Source: Phlegmacium glaucopus (lineage: Eukaryota > Basidiomycota > Agaricomycetes > Agaricales > Cortinariaceae). Taken from it: 18,821 nt of DNA. Position 1 is the stretch's first letter, and the number at the start of each line of letters is the position of its first letter. Where the stretch lies: assembly GCA_015039465.1 (NCBI GenBank), contig MU130029.1:1-18821 (forward strand), written 5' to 3'. Below, piece after piece: positions 1 to 9,676 of this stretch. A program made the translations under genes and the position numbers. Below the pieces are notes generated by a model, which was not told where the DNA came from, ran no database searches, and saw only the letters and a program-made list of their open reading frames with translations.

Positions 1-201
1 ATTCGATCTAATTCGATGCAATTCGGAAAATGACACACTTAGTTATATTTTATTCTATGGTGAATATTTTTATATCGAAGACAATAGTTTTCCATCGAAT
101 ACCACAGAATTAAATCGAATTCCATCTAAATCAATATTTATAGAAATGGTCTCATGGGTTTATTCGATGCAATTCGATGCAATTCGATGAAATTCGATGT
201 T
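1..201. repeat. ATTCGATG decamer repeat array (left)
   Basis: The core ATTCGATGCA and close variants recur at an exact 10-bp spacing in two clusters, starting at 1/11/21 and at 162/172/182/192. Between and beside them are reverse-orientation cores (ATCGAA/ATCGAAT near 74, 93, 114 and 250). The same decamer with the same period returns at 7559-7598. An array of short motifs in both orientations beside a CACTA transposase resembles the subterminal repeats of such elements. The array runs off the window, so its true left limit is unknown. A local minisatellite unrelated to the element is the alternative. Confidence 0.6.
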
Positions 202-260
202 ATTAGAAAAAATCAAATTGAATCAACTATGTATTAAAGTAGGCCGCTATCGAATTGAAA

Positions 261-2879
261 TCACTCATTCCCTGCCACCAATTTTCCAACGCTGGTAGAT
301 GTTGCTCGTGCTGCAGCTTTCGCAGTTTTCTGTCAGGAGAACTACAATCAACAATATATTTGGGTAGATGGCAACAACAGGTACTCACTGCGCTAGCTTC
401 GAGAACTTGGTATCTCTAGTCAAGCAATAAGATTATTTTAGGCACTTTATATGAGGAAATGTTAGCAAACCTTAAGTTCGGTCTCTGGAAGTATATCAAA
501 ATAAGATGCAAAGTCTTCGCTAGTCCCTTTCGGGTTGTTTTTGACCCAATCGATAGCGCACAAGTTCCTTGTAACGACAAGTTAGTGTCAGAATAGACAT
601 AAACCGGCTAGCACAATCACATACCTTGCAGTTGTTGACTTTGAAGTTCTCATTTTCCCGGATTTTTTCGTGGTTGCTTTTGCAGGGTTGGCTGAAGGTA
701 CGCTAGGTGCTGTATCCTCTACTTGATCTGAGGCAGAATCATTGATTAAAGCACCATCAGCAGACCTCGTCTGTGTCAGTGTCGTCGTCATGGAAGTGGT
801 GGCCTGAGCAGCCACAGAGGCTGTCGAGGTTGTGGCTTGAATGGGCTGCGTTGGGATATTACTAATTAGTACTCTGATCAATTGGTAGAATGAACTTCCA
901 GACTTTGAGATATGTCGATCCTGGGATGATGGATGTTGAAGCGGCCGGCAAGTGAATGACTGCTGCGAGAGGATTTTTAAGCTAGTTGCGTAGCATAATG
1001 ATGTATTAGTGCTAATTCGTTTCCGTTAGTAAATAGGTGATGCTAACCTTCGGTATCAAGACGGGAGGGCATTGTTCTTCAATTCCATTGTTGTCCCTTT
1101 CGAGAGTGGGGCCTGGGTTGATGGCGAGTTCAGTGTACTGTATGGATGCGTCCAGCTGTGAGTCGCAGTAAGTTTATACAATTTATGGTTAAGTAAAAGC
1201 TGCTCACCTCAATTTCTGCGTTCGTGACATTCTCTGCCTGGGACGCGTTACCATTCTCATCACCATGGACTCCTGTGGCAAGGAGCCCTGTGATACCCGG
1301 TTCTACCTCCAATGTAGGAATCTCCTGCGATGACTGTGTAGTTTGAGGATTCAGAGTCTGAGAGGACAATGTTGATAGATGACTTGGATTATCAAGTTGT
1401 ATGCCAGAATTGGAATCGGATCCTACTATTGGGATTAGATTTGTTTATTTTCAAGTGGACGAGATCCTTACCTTGAGTCTCGGGAGCCTGTACCAACATT
1501 ATTGGCAGTGGCGCCAGGGCGCTTAATGCCATAGGACTCGCAAGTGGGAATGAAGATAAGTTCTGCAACATATGAGTGGATGTTTGTCTAAGTTAGCCTG
1601 AGGATGACGACTTGCCTGTGACAGCTCTGTAAGGTCTTCATTATGGTTTATTGAAAAGTCCTGGACCATCACCTGCGGCACAGGTAATTCCAGAGAGCTA
1701 CTGGCCGCTGGCAGAGGAGTAGCCGCGGCGTTGACCTAGACATCAGCTCGTAAGTGACCCTCAGGCTTCAGACTGTAATAGACAAAGACAAAAGATGGTT
1801 AAGCACTAACCTTGATTTCACGTCCAGTTCCGCTATGCTCTGTACAATATCAATTTGCTAACCATCATAAATCAGTTGCGTTTAATGTCAAATATGCTTA
1901 CCAGGTATGATCGACTTTGGTTCAAGGGCCGACTTTGGTTTTTTCGAGGGTGGAAGTAACAAGTCAGACTCAAGCGGGGGTCGCTTAGCACTGGCGGATC
2001 GACGTGAGCTTTTGCTGATGCCATTGGTTCCATTAGCCCACTGTGAGTAAGTGTCAGTACAAATTTTATCCAATTTCCAGTGTCCGTCACAATAAGTAAG
2101 CTCGGGAAACTGTTCATACATCCTTTGGCGAAGACCCATAAGAATTGTATGGCTAACTTTCGACCAAGTCTGTGGTGCCACCCCTGCCTGATCCATCTCT
2201 ACCCAGATCTCTCTAACGGCCTTCCGAATTTCCATAGCTTTGTGACCGTCAATTGGTTGGCCGTTGATGTCTTCAATGAAATTCATGGCGACATTTTCAC
2301 CTTTGGCAGCACGAGTCTTCCCGCGTTCCCCCGGACAATCAAAACTCGCAACTACCTCTTTTTTCACGGCTAACCAATCACTTTTGGTCCAGAATGCAAT
2401 TTGAGGAAAGTCTTCACGAGATTGAATTGGTTTGAGACCAGGATGTGGGGAGAGCAGTGGTGTTTCGGCCTTGACAAATGAGAGACCAAGAGTATTAGTT
2501 GAGGTTTGGGTGATAGAAGTTGAGTGAATAGATTGCGCTAAAATTTGGTATGCATTTCTAAAAGCAAATATATATATAAGGTGCCGAATGGAAATTGTAA
2601 GTGTAAAACGCAAACTTACTGTAGAGTCTCCAGCTGTGTGCGAAGAACTAAATTCTCCTTTTGAAGTTCCTCATTTGAGCGGTAGATGGCAGAAAACTGA
2701 GAGCTCGAACTTGAACTTGATAATGAAGAACCTGGTCGAGTGAGTGACATGTCGCCACCAGAACTGGATGTTGATGTTGAACGTCGTATACCTGGAAGCC
2801 TTCCATAGTCTGCTTCGGATTGGGAGATGCTTCGCCTGACATTAGGAGGCAAGAATGAATGGAAATCAGAATACTGGCG
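261..2879 (-). CDS. Intron-rich conserved protein accompanying the CACTA transposase
   Basis: Function unknown. Hand-built model, exons in order: 2620-2879 (start unresolved), 1902-2557, 1811-1839, 1616-1735, 1472-1562, 1208-1425, 1048-1155, 904-981, 625-845, 471-567, 389-415, 261-329, giving about 657 aa with no internal stop. All junction phases agree and introns are 52-75 bp. The intron 1563-1615 uses GC-AG; reading through it shifts the frame. Exon 1 has Ser-rich sequence and then a coiled coil (ELQKENLVLRTQLETLQ) that continues across the first intron. Exon 2 carries a Trp-rich conserved-looking block (FWTKSDW, FIEDINGQPIDGHKA, MYEQFPEL) and ends in a basic stretch (SSRRSASAKR). Exons 9-10 have KMRTSKSTTARNLCAIDW, a motif I associate with Agaricomycete proteins near Tnp2 elements (recollection, not searched). 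The first in-frame ATG inside exon 1 is at 2750; the open frame starts after an acceptor at 2880, so a small upstream exon is likely. It lies directly behind the transposase on the same strand. A DNA-binding, TnpA-like role is only inference. Confidence 0.62.
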
Positions 2880-3033
2880 CTATAAGTAAGGTAAATTGTA
2901 ACTGACAACAATGCTCATGGCTTAGGCTATCTGTATGCTTATGTCTTATATGATGGCCATATATTTGAAGTAGTAGCAAGAATGTACTGAACTATTAGAA
3001 TATGAAATTTAGATACCTACATAAAAATGTGTG

Positions 3034-6000
3034 CTAGAATTCATCTGGTATACTCTCCTCTACTCCACCCATGCAGGCAACTTCAAGACCTGGCTTCTCA
3101 ACTAGAAAATATTGTGGTTCAGGATCATTTTCAGACAATTTATAAGGAATCATTGCAATGACAGACAGAATTTTCCAGGGATGATCTCCATATTCTCAAC
3201 TCTGTCATGTGTGCATGACCAGTATGTGTTATGTGATTTTTGAAGGATCTCTGCATGTGGAGGAGAATATGTTGATATAAGAGCAAATGTTTCATCTGTC
3301 CTTTCTCCATTTGATATGATAGAAAGCTGAAAATAGAATGAAATTTCTGCAAAGTCAATGCTTTGATTTCTGGTCATTATCTAAAAAAATCTCAATTATT
3401 ATCTGTCATACACTTTAATATAATAGATGTACATGCCTTGACATTTCTAGCCATTCTAATCTTTGTTAAAGGCTTCAAGCTTTCTTTCCACAATGATCGG
3501 GCTACCTGCCCATTAGGCAGTTGGAGTCTTGCCCATCTGCATACTGCCAGATAATCACCTACTTCAGGCAAAATATTTGCTCTTCTCACAGCAGCCAACT
3601 CATTTTCATCAAGCTTATACAAATATTTGTCCCTTGCTCGGAGAAGTACATAACCTTCACCAATGTCTTGAGCTCCTCTAGGTATTTTTGGTTTCTCTTC
3701 TTCCAACTCTGGAATCATCGCTTTTAATGTATTGACTTGACATTGCTGCAGACCCCATTCTGAAAGATTGGCATAAGGATTAGAATGCTGACGAATCTCT
3801 TCACCAAGATTGCCAATAGTCCTCTCCATAACCCACTGTGAGGAAATAATAGGAGGGCCAATACAAACAGCCTCAGGTCCCAAATGGGTTAGTGCGTGAA
3901 TGCTTTGGCGAACAAAATGAAGTCGTTCAGGGCGGCGCTGATAATACAGTAGTTCAAACTCATAAGCAAACTCTAACAGAGCTGCATGAGCCTTCTTCAA
4001 ATCTTCAGTGGAAATATGATGTTGATTCATAATCCACATTGCATAAATCAACTTGCAGAAATGTGCCCAATACCTTTCAGGTAGAATATTGAATAGCAGT
4101 GCTGGACCAAGTCCATAAAAATACATCAGAAACTCCCATGCTTTATATCCACTAGAAATCTTTTCAGCAGGATTACGAGGAGAACAATCAAAGGAACCAG
4201 GAAGATATGGAGTACAAGCAGCCACATCTTTTCCATGTTTTTCCCATACAATTCCTTGCAATACTGCCCAATCCCAGGTTGATTTATCATCTTTACCATC
4301 ACAATCAAAGGTTCCCCGCCAAAGATTGATAAATAGATCTGGAATGTTAAGTGATGCCAAGTGCATGATATCAGATCCAAAACATCCAGGAATATCAAAG
4401 CGGTGCTGTGGAAGCAATCCAAGGAAGATGCTTGGCTTTGAAATTCCTGTTTCTAAACGGCGTCTTTTGTATTGTGTTTCAGTCCTGGATCCCATAACAT
4501 ATTTGAGTTTCTCTTCATAGTCTTGGACTGAAGATGAAGGAAGTTGATAAACATCAACATCAGGGTGATCACAACCTTGAACACTATAGTTGTTTGGCTT
4601 GAGTAATGCTGGATAATAGTGTGTCCCCCCTTGTTTATGGCAACCAGGCAAAGTACAGAATAGTCTACAACCATTTTTCCCATGGTGACCAACCAAACCA
4701 TTGAGATATGCCATTCCAGGTCCATCTACTGTTGCCAGACATAAAAATGGTTCAGAGGTAATTATTTTTTGTTGAATAGCATCCCACATACAAAGACCCT
4801 CTTTTTGCAATGCTGAAAGATGGTGCAAACTAGGAAATAGAAATGTGTCAGGATATTTGGGTTTATTGGGTCCAGGAATAAACCCTCCAGGAAAAACACA
4901 TTTTTTTTTATATCAGCCATCAGGAGCATGATCAAATATAACCCAAATAAATATCCAACAGTCAGAGGCTTTATTGGCATATAACTGGGCACCATCAAAT
5001 GAGAACATTAGAACAAGATCATCATGCTTAATATGGCCATCATTCACAGCATCATTAAAGGCCTGCCCATGCATAATATCCTCCAACCAAGGCAGTTCAC
5101 CATCATACTTCTTGAGAAGTTCCTCAATTTGGTGTTGAAGAATGTGACGATAAAGCAAGGCTTCTGAGCTCTGTTCATTTAATCTGAGAGATTGCAACAA
5201 AGGCCCAAGTAGGATTGTCTGGAATACTCGATGGGCTTTCTTGGTTATAGCATTGTATCGCAGTTCTGCACATTCTGGGCAAACATCTAAATCTTTGTAT
5301 GGACCAGTGAATGCAAGGCAGCTATTGATACACATATCGTGTCCAACAGAGAATACCCCAGTAACATCAGAAATATATTGTTTGACTTGTTCATAGGATG
5401 GTATTTCATCTTCTGGATATCTCCTAAGGATGGCATTGCAGACTGATGTGTATGTTCCTTGTGCTGCATTGGTTATTGCAAGGAATATATCCAATCCAAG
5501 ACACATTCCTGGATTATCAGTAATACTAGGAATAGAGGTTGGAGGATTTCTGATTCGCTCCAAAGTTATTGAATTCAACCCTGAATGTTCATCATCCAGA
5601 GATGCTGATGCAATTGCCTTGATAAAGGCCATAGAAATTTTCAGACTGTGCAAAGTAGCAAGCTCATCAAGTTCATCAAGATTTAGATGAGAACTCTGAG
5701 GTTCTGGGACCTGCCCCCAAGATTGAGGGAACCCACCCAGATCAAGATCTGACATATCTGATGGGTCATCTACTATATCTCCAAGATCTTGATCTTGACC
5801 AAGCTCATCATCCTGGTTGTTATCTAAATCTTGGCATCCAGGATCTGGATGGATCAGTTGGTCGTATGCATCTTCTTCATCTTCTGAACCTCCAAAGCCT
5901 ATAGGATCCTGACCTTGATTTAAAGCAACCCCAGGTGATGGGTATGACATATCCTGATCCATTGTGTAAGTGTATTCCTGCAAGAGCACTGACATCAGAT

Positions 6001-6320
6001 CAAACAGTACTAGTACTTTAAATATCATAGCTCACCTCAGGATTCTCAGTATGATTCCCAGGTATGTCATCAATTTCCATTCCAGATTCATCATTCAAGT
6101 CCAAGTCCCCAGACCCAAGCCCAACATCTAAGTTGCCAGTATCCTCAGTTTCATTATCAGAATCAGAAGAATCTTCCACTTCCATAGCTGAACCTGCTGC
6201 AATTCCTGTACTTGAGACTGTAGCATTCCTATCAGACTTGTGCCTCTGGTAAGTAGAGCGAGACACCTCTTTTCCCCCCTTGCATCTTTTGAGACATGTG
6301 CAGAAGTACTTCTTAGCCAT
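3034..6320 (-). pseudogene. CACTA/EnSpm-type Tnp2 transposase, inactivated
   Basis: Catalyses cut-and-paste transposition of a CACTA-like (CMC superfamily) element. Exons: 6036-6320, 3437-5977, 3034-3380; introns are 58 bp (GT-AG) and 56 bp (AAG|GCATGT, GC-AG; an alternative GT donor lies at 3442). Full length would be about 1057 aa, normal for fungal Tnp2 proteins. Exon 1 begins with a Cys-rich start (MAKKYFCTCLKRCKGGKEVS) and then an acidic linker. Exon 2 has a zinc-ribbon-like block (CINSCLAF..CPEC), the Tnp2 core with SFDGAQLY and DCWIFIWV, the block HHGKNGCRLFCTLPGC, and a DUF4218-like segment (IHALTHLGPE..WVMERTIGNLGEEIR). The last exon has the usual Tnp2 C-terminus (FYFQLS..STYSPPH..SVIAMIPY..GLEVACMGG). 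Two lesions are visible. An in-frame TGA at 4913-4915 (codon about 450) follows DHAPDG, where relatives carry Arg; a CGA to TGA change would explain it. A one-base loss near 3171-3189 moves the C-terminal end into another frame. The rest of the frame is preserved, so inactivation looks recent. Confidence 0.88.
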
Positions 6321-6427
6321 GGTTTAGTTAGGGTTATGGTTAATTTTACTAGGGGAGAAACACAGATCAATCAGTAATGGGAATAGTGGGGGGGGGAAAG
6401 TGAAAGGCTCTTAGAGTTAACAAAGGG

Positions 6428-6436
6428 CTATATAAG
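6428..6436 (-). promoter_or_regulatory. Possible TATA box of the transposase
   Basis: CTATATAAG reads as CTTATATAG on the minus strand, about 108 bp upstream of the transposase ATG at 6320. Position and sequence suit a core promoter, but nothing else supports it. Confidence 0.3.
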
Positions 6437-6455
6437 TGAGCAGGACCTCTCAGCT

Positions 6456-6535
6456 GACAATTATTATCAGATATCTGTCAGATATCTGTCAGAGTTTGAC
6501 AATTCTTATCAGATATCTGTCAGAGTTTGACAATT
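6456..6535. repeat. GATATCTGTCA / GACAATT repeat block
   Basis: The 11-mer GATATCTGTCA occurs three times (6470-6480, 6481-6491, 6512-6522), interleaved with three copies of GACAATT (6456, 6498, 6529). The longer unit, about 31 bp, is near-perfectly duplicated. GATATC is itself palindromic. Repeats of this kind just upstream of a CACTA transposase are candidates for transposase or TnpA-like binding sites (inference). Confidence 0.7.
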
Positions 6536-6600
6536 AGATTGACAGATCACGGTCACTTGATTCCAATGACAAAAATAACATGAGCTAATATTAGATTGAC

Positions 6601-6672
6601 AATAAAATAAACAGAACACGCTATGAAAGACTTGATAATAAAATAAACAGAACACGCTATGAAAGACTTGAT
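6601..6672. repeat. Perfect 36-bp tandem duplication
   Basis: Positions 6601-6636 and 6637-6672 are identical 36-bp units beginning AATAAAATAAACAGAACACG. A perfect two-copy duplication suggests a recent slippage or duplication event. No coding potential was seen across it. Confidence 0.9.
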
Positions 6673-6803
6673 AATGAACTGCAAAGGAATCAACTAAGAC
6701 TAAGGAAATGACAGGAAAAGAACCAAATATCTACATTGAAGTGTTAGAACTTAGAAGAGCACTTATAAATGTTTGAGCTACCTGTTAAATCCTGCATCCA
6801 CCA

Positions 6804-7280
6804 TCATATTGCTGCTAATGTGATGCGCCGCTGCTTGACTTTACGAAGAAATTTCCGACCTCCTGCTGTTTTCTTCATGTAAGACTTGAGGGTCTGGCGA
6901 TAAAGGCTCTCAACCTTATTTTTTGGATGTGGGTGACCGGGAAAAAATGACTGGCTAGTCACAAGGATTGATGAACGTGGATGGATGAAGTGTGAAGGTG
7001 ATTGGGTAGTTGAGGGTCCCGAGCGAGTGTGATACTTGGTAATAGAGGGCCGAAAACGAGAGGGATTCTGATATGAAGTCGAGACAGCAAGTGTAAGAGG
7101 GTTGGAAGAAGGGGAATTGGCTGGAAGGGGGTTGGAAGAAAGGGAATTGGCTGGGAGAAGGTTGGAAGAGGGTAAACCAGCTGGGAGAGGCTCAGACAAG
7201 GGTTGGTGAGAGGATGTGGTCACAGTGGTGAGGTCTGCCTGGAGGACATCAAAAAATGCATACGACCGAGAGAGTGGCAT
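6804..7280 (-). CDS. Small Ser/Pro-rich protein with basic C-terminus, unknown
   Basis: An uninterrupted 158-residue frame from a true ATG at 7280 to a TGA at 6804-6806; I do not recognise it. The N-terminal half is low-complexity and contains three 10-residue repeats (PAGLPSSNLL, PANSLSSNPL, PANSPSSNPL), encoded by a 30-bp minisatellite. The last 40 residues are strongly basic (KNKVESLYRQTLKSYMKK, GGRKFLRKVKQRR), suggesting nucleic-acid binding or nuclear localisation. It lies on the same strand as the transposase and just upstream of it, inside the region bounded by the decamer arrays, so it may be a third transposon gene. A chance ORF over repetitive DNA is possible, and no introns or homologues support it. 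Confidence 0.4.
   Translation of the reverse strand: MPLSRSYAFFDVLQADLTTVTTSSHQPLSEPLPAGLPSSNLLPANSLSSNPLPANSPSSNPLTLAVSTSYQNPSRFRPSITKYHTRSGPSTTQSPSHFIHPRSSILVTSQSFFPGHPHPKNKVESLYRQTLKSYMKKTAGGRKFLRKVKQRRITLAAI
7099..7188 (-). repeat. 30-bp coding minisatellite, three units
   Basis: Three units at 7099-7128, 7129-7158 and 7159-7188 share GGTTGGAAGA and ggaattggctgg-like cores. Being a multiple of three they keep the minus-strand frame open and encode the 10-residue Pro/Ser repeats of the surrounding small ORF. Confidence 0.8.
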
Positions 7281-7456
7281 TAGAACGTTCAGTGCTCAGC
7301 GCTCAGCAAGACAAACTGCAGGCCTTCGAAGATAGCAGATGCCAGCCAACAGTGGCTGCGCACGGCAATACCCGCAATGCATAGTATAGGCGCCTAGGCA
7401 GGCCGAAGGGATGTGCGTGCGCGAGCACAAGTATGTGTATACAAGTCGACGCAGAT

Positions 7457-7480
7457 GTCGACACATCGACACATCGACAC
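7457..7480. repeat. CATCGACA short tandem repeat
   Basis: GTCGACA followed by two further CATCGACA units at an 8-bp period. A related GATGTCGTTGAC lies at 7495-7506 in the opposite sense. It shares the TCGA core with the decamer arrays and may belong to the same terminal repeat zone. Confidence 0.55.
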
Positions 7481-7558
7481 AAAATTGTGCCAAGATGTCG
7501 TTGACGTGGCATGTTTGTTTATTTATAAGCGAGAGTCTCTCACGATTGACACAAGTTC

Positions 7559-7598
7559 TTCGATGTTATTCGATGTTATTCGATGTTATTCGAATGAG
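7559..7598. repeat. ATTCGATG decamer repeat array (right)
   Basis: TTCGATGTTA occurs three times at exactly 10 bp (7559, 7569, 7579), followed by a degenerate fourth copy TTCGAATGAG at 7589. The core and period match the left array at 162-201, in the same orientation. A palindromic AATTCGAATT follows at 7617-7626. Together with the left array it brackets the transposase, its companion gene and the small basic ORF. Confidence 0.75.
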
Positions 7599-8430
7599 TC
7601 CGATTTAATAATATCTAATTCGAATTAATTACATCCAATTTTCACTGGGCCTCAGACATCCTGCAGTTGAAATTGACAAGTTTAAAATCTTGACATACCA
7701 GTAAACCGTGATGGCATGGGCGCTATATGCCCCAACTCAAAATCAGCAGGTCCAAACCAAGAATTATCCAATATATCTACCGATCAGATGATTTGAATGG
7801 ATTAATTTATCTAGATGCCGTCGTACGCGTCTTTATCCACCGGTTTCTGGTTCTATTCGGTTGCTAAGCAGGATGTTTGCATCCCTCTTATTAGCAGGTT
7901 GTTCATTGATTATATCACCTTTTTTTTGGTCTCAATCGTATATGACCGGGGGAAGTTCTACAGAGTTCAAGTTATTTTCGTCCCCAATCTTGTTCCCAAT
8001 TGTTACTAGTATCCACTCATTTAGGGTTGTATCAGCTATCGATTTTCACTTGCAGAGTAAGGCTTCTATTTTTCCCTCAGGTTGTAAGATTTTTACTTCA
8101 TTGCGTGTGAATAAAGTCAAAACTCTCAGGCTTGTGAATTGATGCCACTTATGCGTCCCACCTTCAAACGGTCTGGAAGCTGTCTCTGATATATGTACAA
8201 CATGGGTGTACTGATGAATGTATTATGACAAAGTTCATAACGTCGACTCGACCGAGACCTGCTTAAAAACATTTCATCAAATTCATTTGTGATTAAACAT
8301 ACAAGGTGAAAAATAACTACTGGTAGATACAAGCACGAAAGCAATGCAATGAAGGGTGAAGGAGTGTCAATGAGTAGAACGCGAGAAAATGTAACTGTAC
8401 GTAGAGGAGCTCCGTCAACCCATCCATCTT

Positions 8431-9676
8431 TTAACGAATCCAATTTTCTCCAGTCTCCATGATAGGGCTTGTTGTAGGTGTTTCATCATCTCCACTGGCA
8501 TCGCCAGCCATGAATGGATCCTGAACCATGCCATTTCCAAATGTCGCTGACGAAAGTAAAAACGGTGAAGGAGTGGTATCGGGATCCACAGGGAAGGGGA
8601 CCGGTCTAGGTGGAATGGTGCCATTCAGAATTGAATGGAGTCGAACTCGGGCATGTTGCGGAGAATAAATTTGACTAGGTGGTTCCATGACGAAAGAATG
8701 GACAATTAGAGGAGAATGTGATAGAACAGGCGACGTTGGAGGATGATACAGGGTGTCTTTGGGAGGGGGGACAGTCGAGACTGATAGGAGGTCATGAGTA
8801 TCGGTAGTAGAGAAAGTTTGTCTCCGCTGTGGTATACGTTCCTTGACAGAGTCAAGATCCTGTGGTCGAGACTCTAAAGAATCGACGGGCAATAGGCCAG
8901 GTGGTCTTACGAGCTTCCTTCGTCCCCTCGAAACGACTCTCTGTTTGTGCTTAGTAACGAAGCCATTGTCAGCAACCGGAATGACGTTTCCGTCCGAGCT
9001 ATCGGAAGGTACGAAGTATGGCGCATCGATGGGATGTTTAAACGAGTCTGAATCCTCATGACTTGACTCAGGTTGGAATACGCCCTTGATAGGGGATCGA
9101 GACCGACTGCCATCACGGTGCCAACGAGGTGGTTGAGGAAATAGAGTGGTGAGATGTGGCGTTGTAGTTTGCTGTCCAGGATATCGAGGCCATAGTTGAG
9201 TGGTTGAAGCCGAGACACGTATGGTATCTTCTGGCGAAAAACTGGCAAGGTCAGCGTTGGTCAGGACGACGAAAGTGTTTTTGGATTTGGGTTGGGAAGT
9301 CGAAAGACGAGCGGGGCTTCTGTGAAAAGGCTACGCTTTTTTAGTTAGTTCAAGACACCTTTGCAACGTAGGCGTTGAATGACCCACCTGAATCTTGCGA
9401 AGTGCCGTCTGCGACCAGCGCAAGCCATCCAGGTCAGTGAATTCTACCTTGACCGAGGTAAACGACTTCAAAAGAGTCTGACGTTGTTCCTAGCAATCAA
9501 ATGTCAAAATCAGCATCGGCAAAGCAGAAATAAGAAGGGCCACTAACCTCGGTCATCTTCAAAGCCTCAGCTTCCTCCGCGGCCTGTTCTGTTTCGAGCT
9601 CCCGCAGACGTTGCTTGCGTTGCTCTGCTCTTGAAATCTGAACGAGGTCGCTTGAAGTTCGAGGAATAGCAGTCAT
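8431..9676 (-). CDS. Hypothetical protein, 376 aa, largely disordered
   Basis: Not recognised. The three-exon model is 9548-9676, 9388-9489 and 8431-9330, with two canonical GT-AG introns of 58 and 57 bp, all in phase 0, and a clean stop after ENWIR. The ATG at 9676 begins MTAIPRTSSD. Residues about 15-50 are rich in Glu, Gln, Arg and Ala and could form a short coiled coil that crosses the first intron. Exon 2 encodes FTSVKVEFTDLDGLRWSQTA, the only part with a folded-looking hydrophobic pattern. The last 300 residues are rich in Pro, Ser, Thr and charged residues, with a basic cluster (KHKQRVVSRGRRKLVR), and look disordered. No signal peptide or membrane segment is visible. The consistent phases and length make a real gene likely. 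Its stop is 1.75 kb from the stop of the terpene cyclase's upstream neighbour region, and nothing ties it to that pathway. Confidence 0.72.

Larger units (their letters stand above)
6321..6803. other. Transposase upstream region with tandem repeats
   Basis: No gene seen. This 483-bp stretch separates the divergently spaced starts and ends of the transposase and the small upstream ORF. It contains a TATA-like palindrome (6428-6436), two tandem-repeat blocks (6456-6535 and 6601-6672) and a G10-type run near 6390. It probably holds the transposase promoter and binding sites for an element-encoded protein, by analogy with CACTA subterminal regions. Confidence 0.5.
7281..8430. other. Non-coding stretch right of the CACTA genes
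   Basis: No convincing gene. Short overlapping frames on both strands lack splice-consistent extensions or recognisable motifs. The left part is GC-rich and contains a GTCGACACATC-type repeat. The middle carries the right decamer array, and the remainder to 8430 is AT-rich and probably includes the 3' untranslated region of the gene ending at 8431. The right boundary of the transposon is probably here, but I could not fix an inverted terminus or target duplication. Confidence 0.5.

Noticed and set aside
862..895. A 34-bp intron in the companion gene (GTTCAT..TTAG)
   Set aside because: Too short. An alternative 58-bp intron (846-903) is also in frame, has a TACTAAT branch-site match and fits the size of the other introns.
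4762..4998. 78-codon minus frame crossing the transposase stop
   Set aside because: Out-of-frame shadow. The true frame continues unchanged across the TGA at 4913-4915.
7815..8142. Overlapping plus-strand frames of 64 and 93 codons
   Set aside because: No motif, no splice-consistent extension, composition like the surrounding AT-rich DNA. The longer one lacks an ATG at its listed start.
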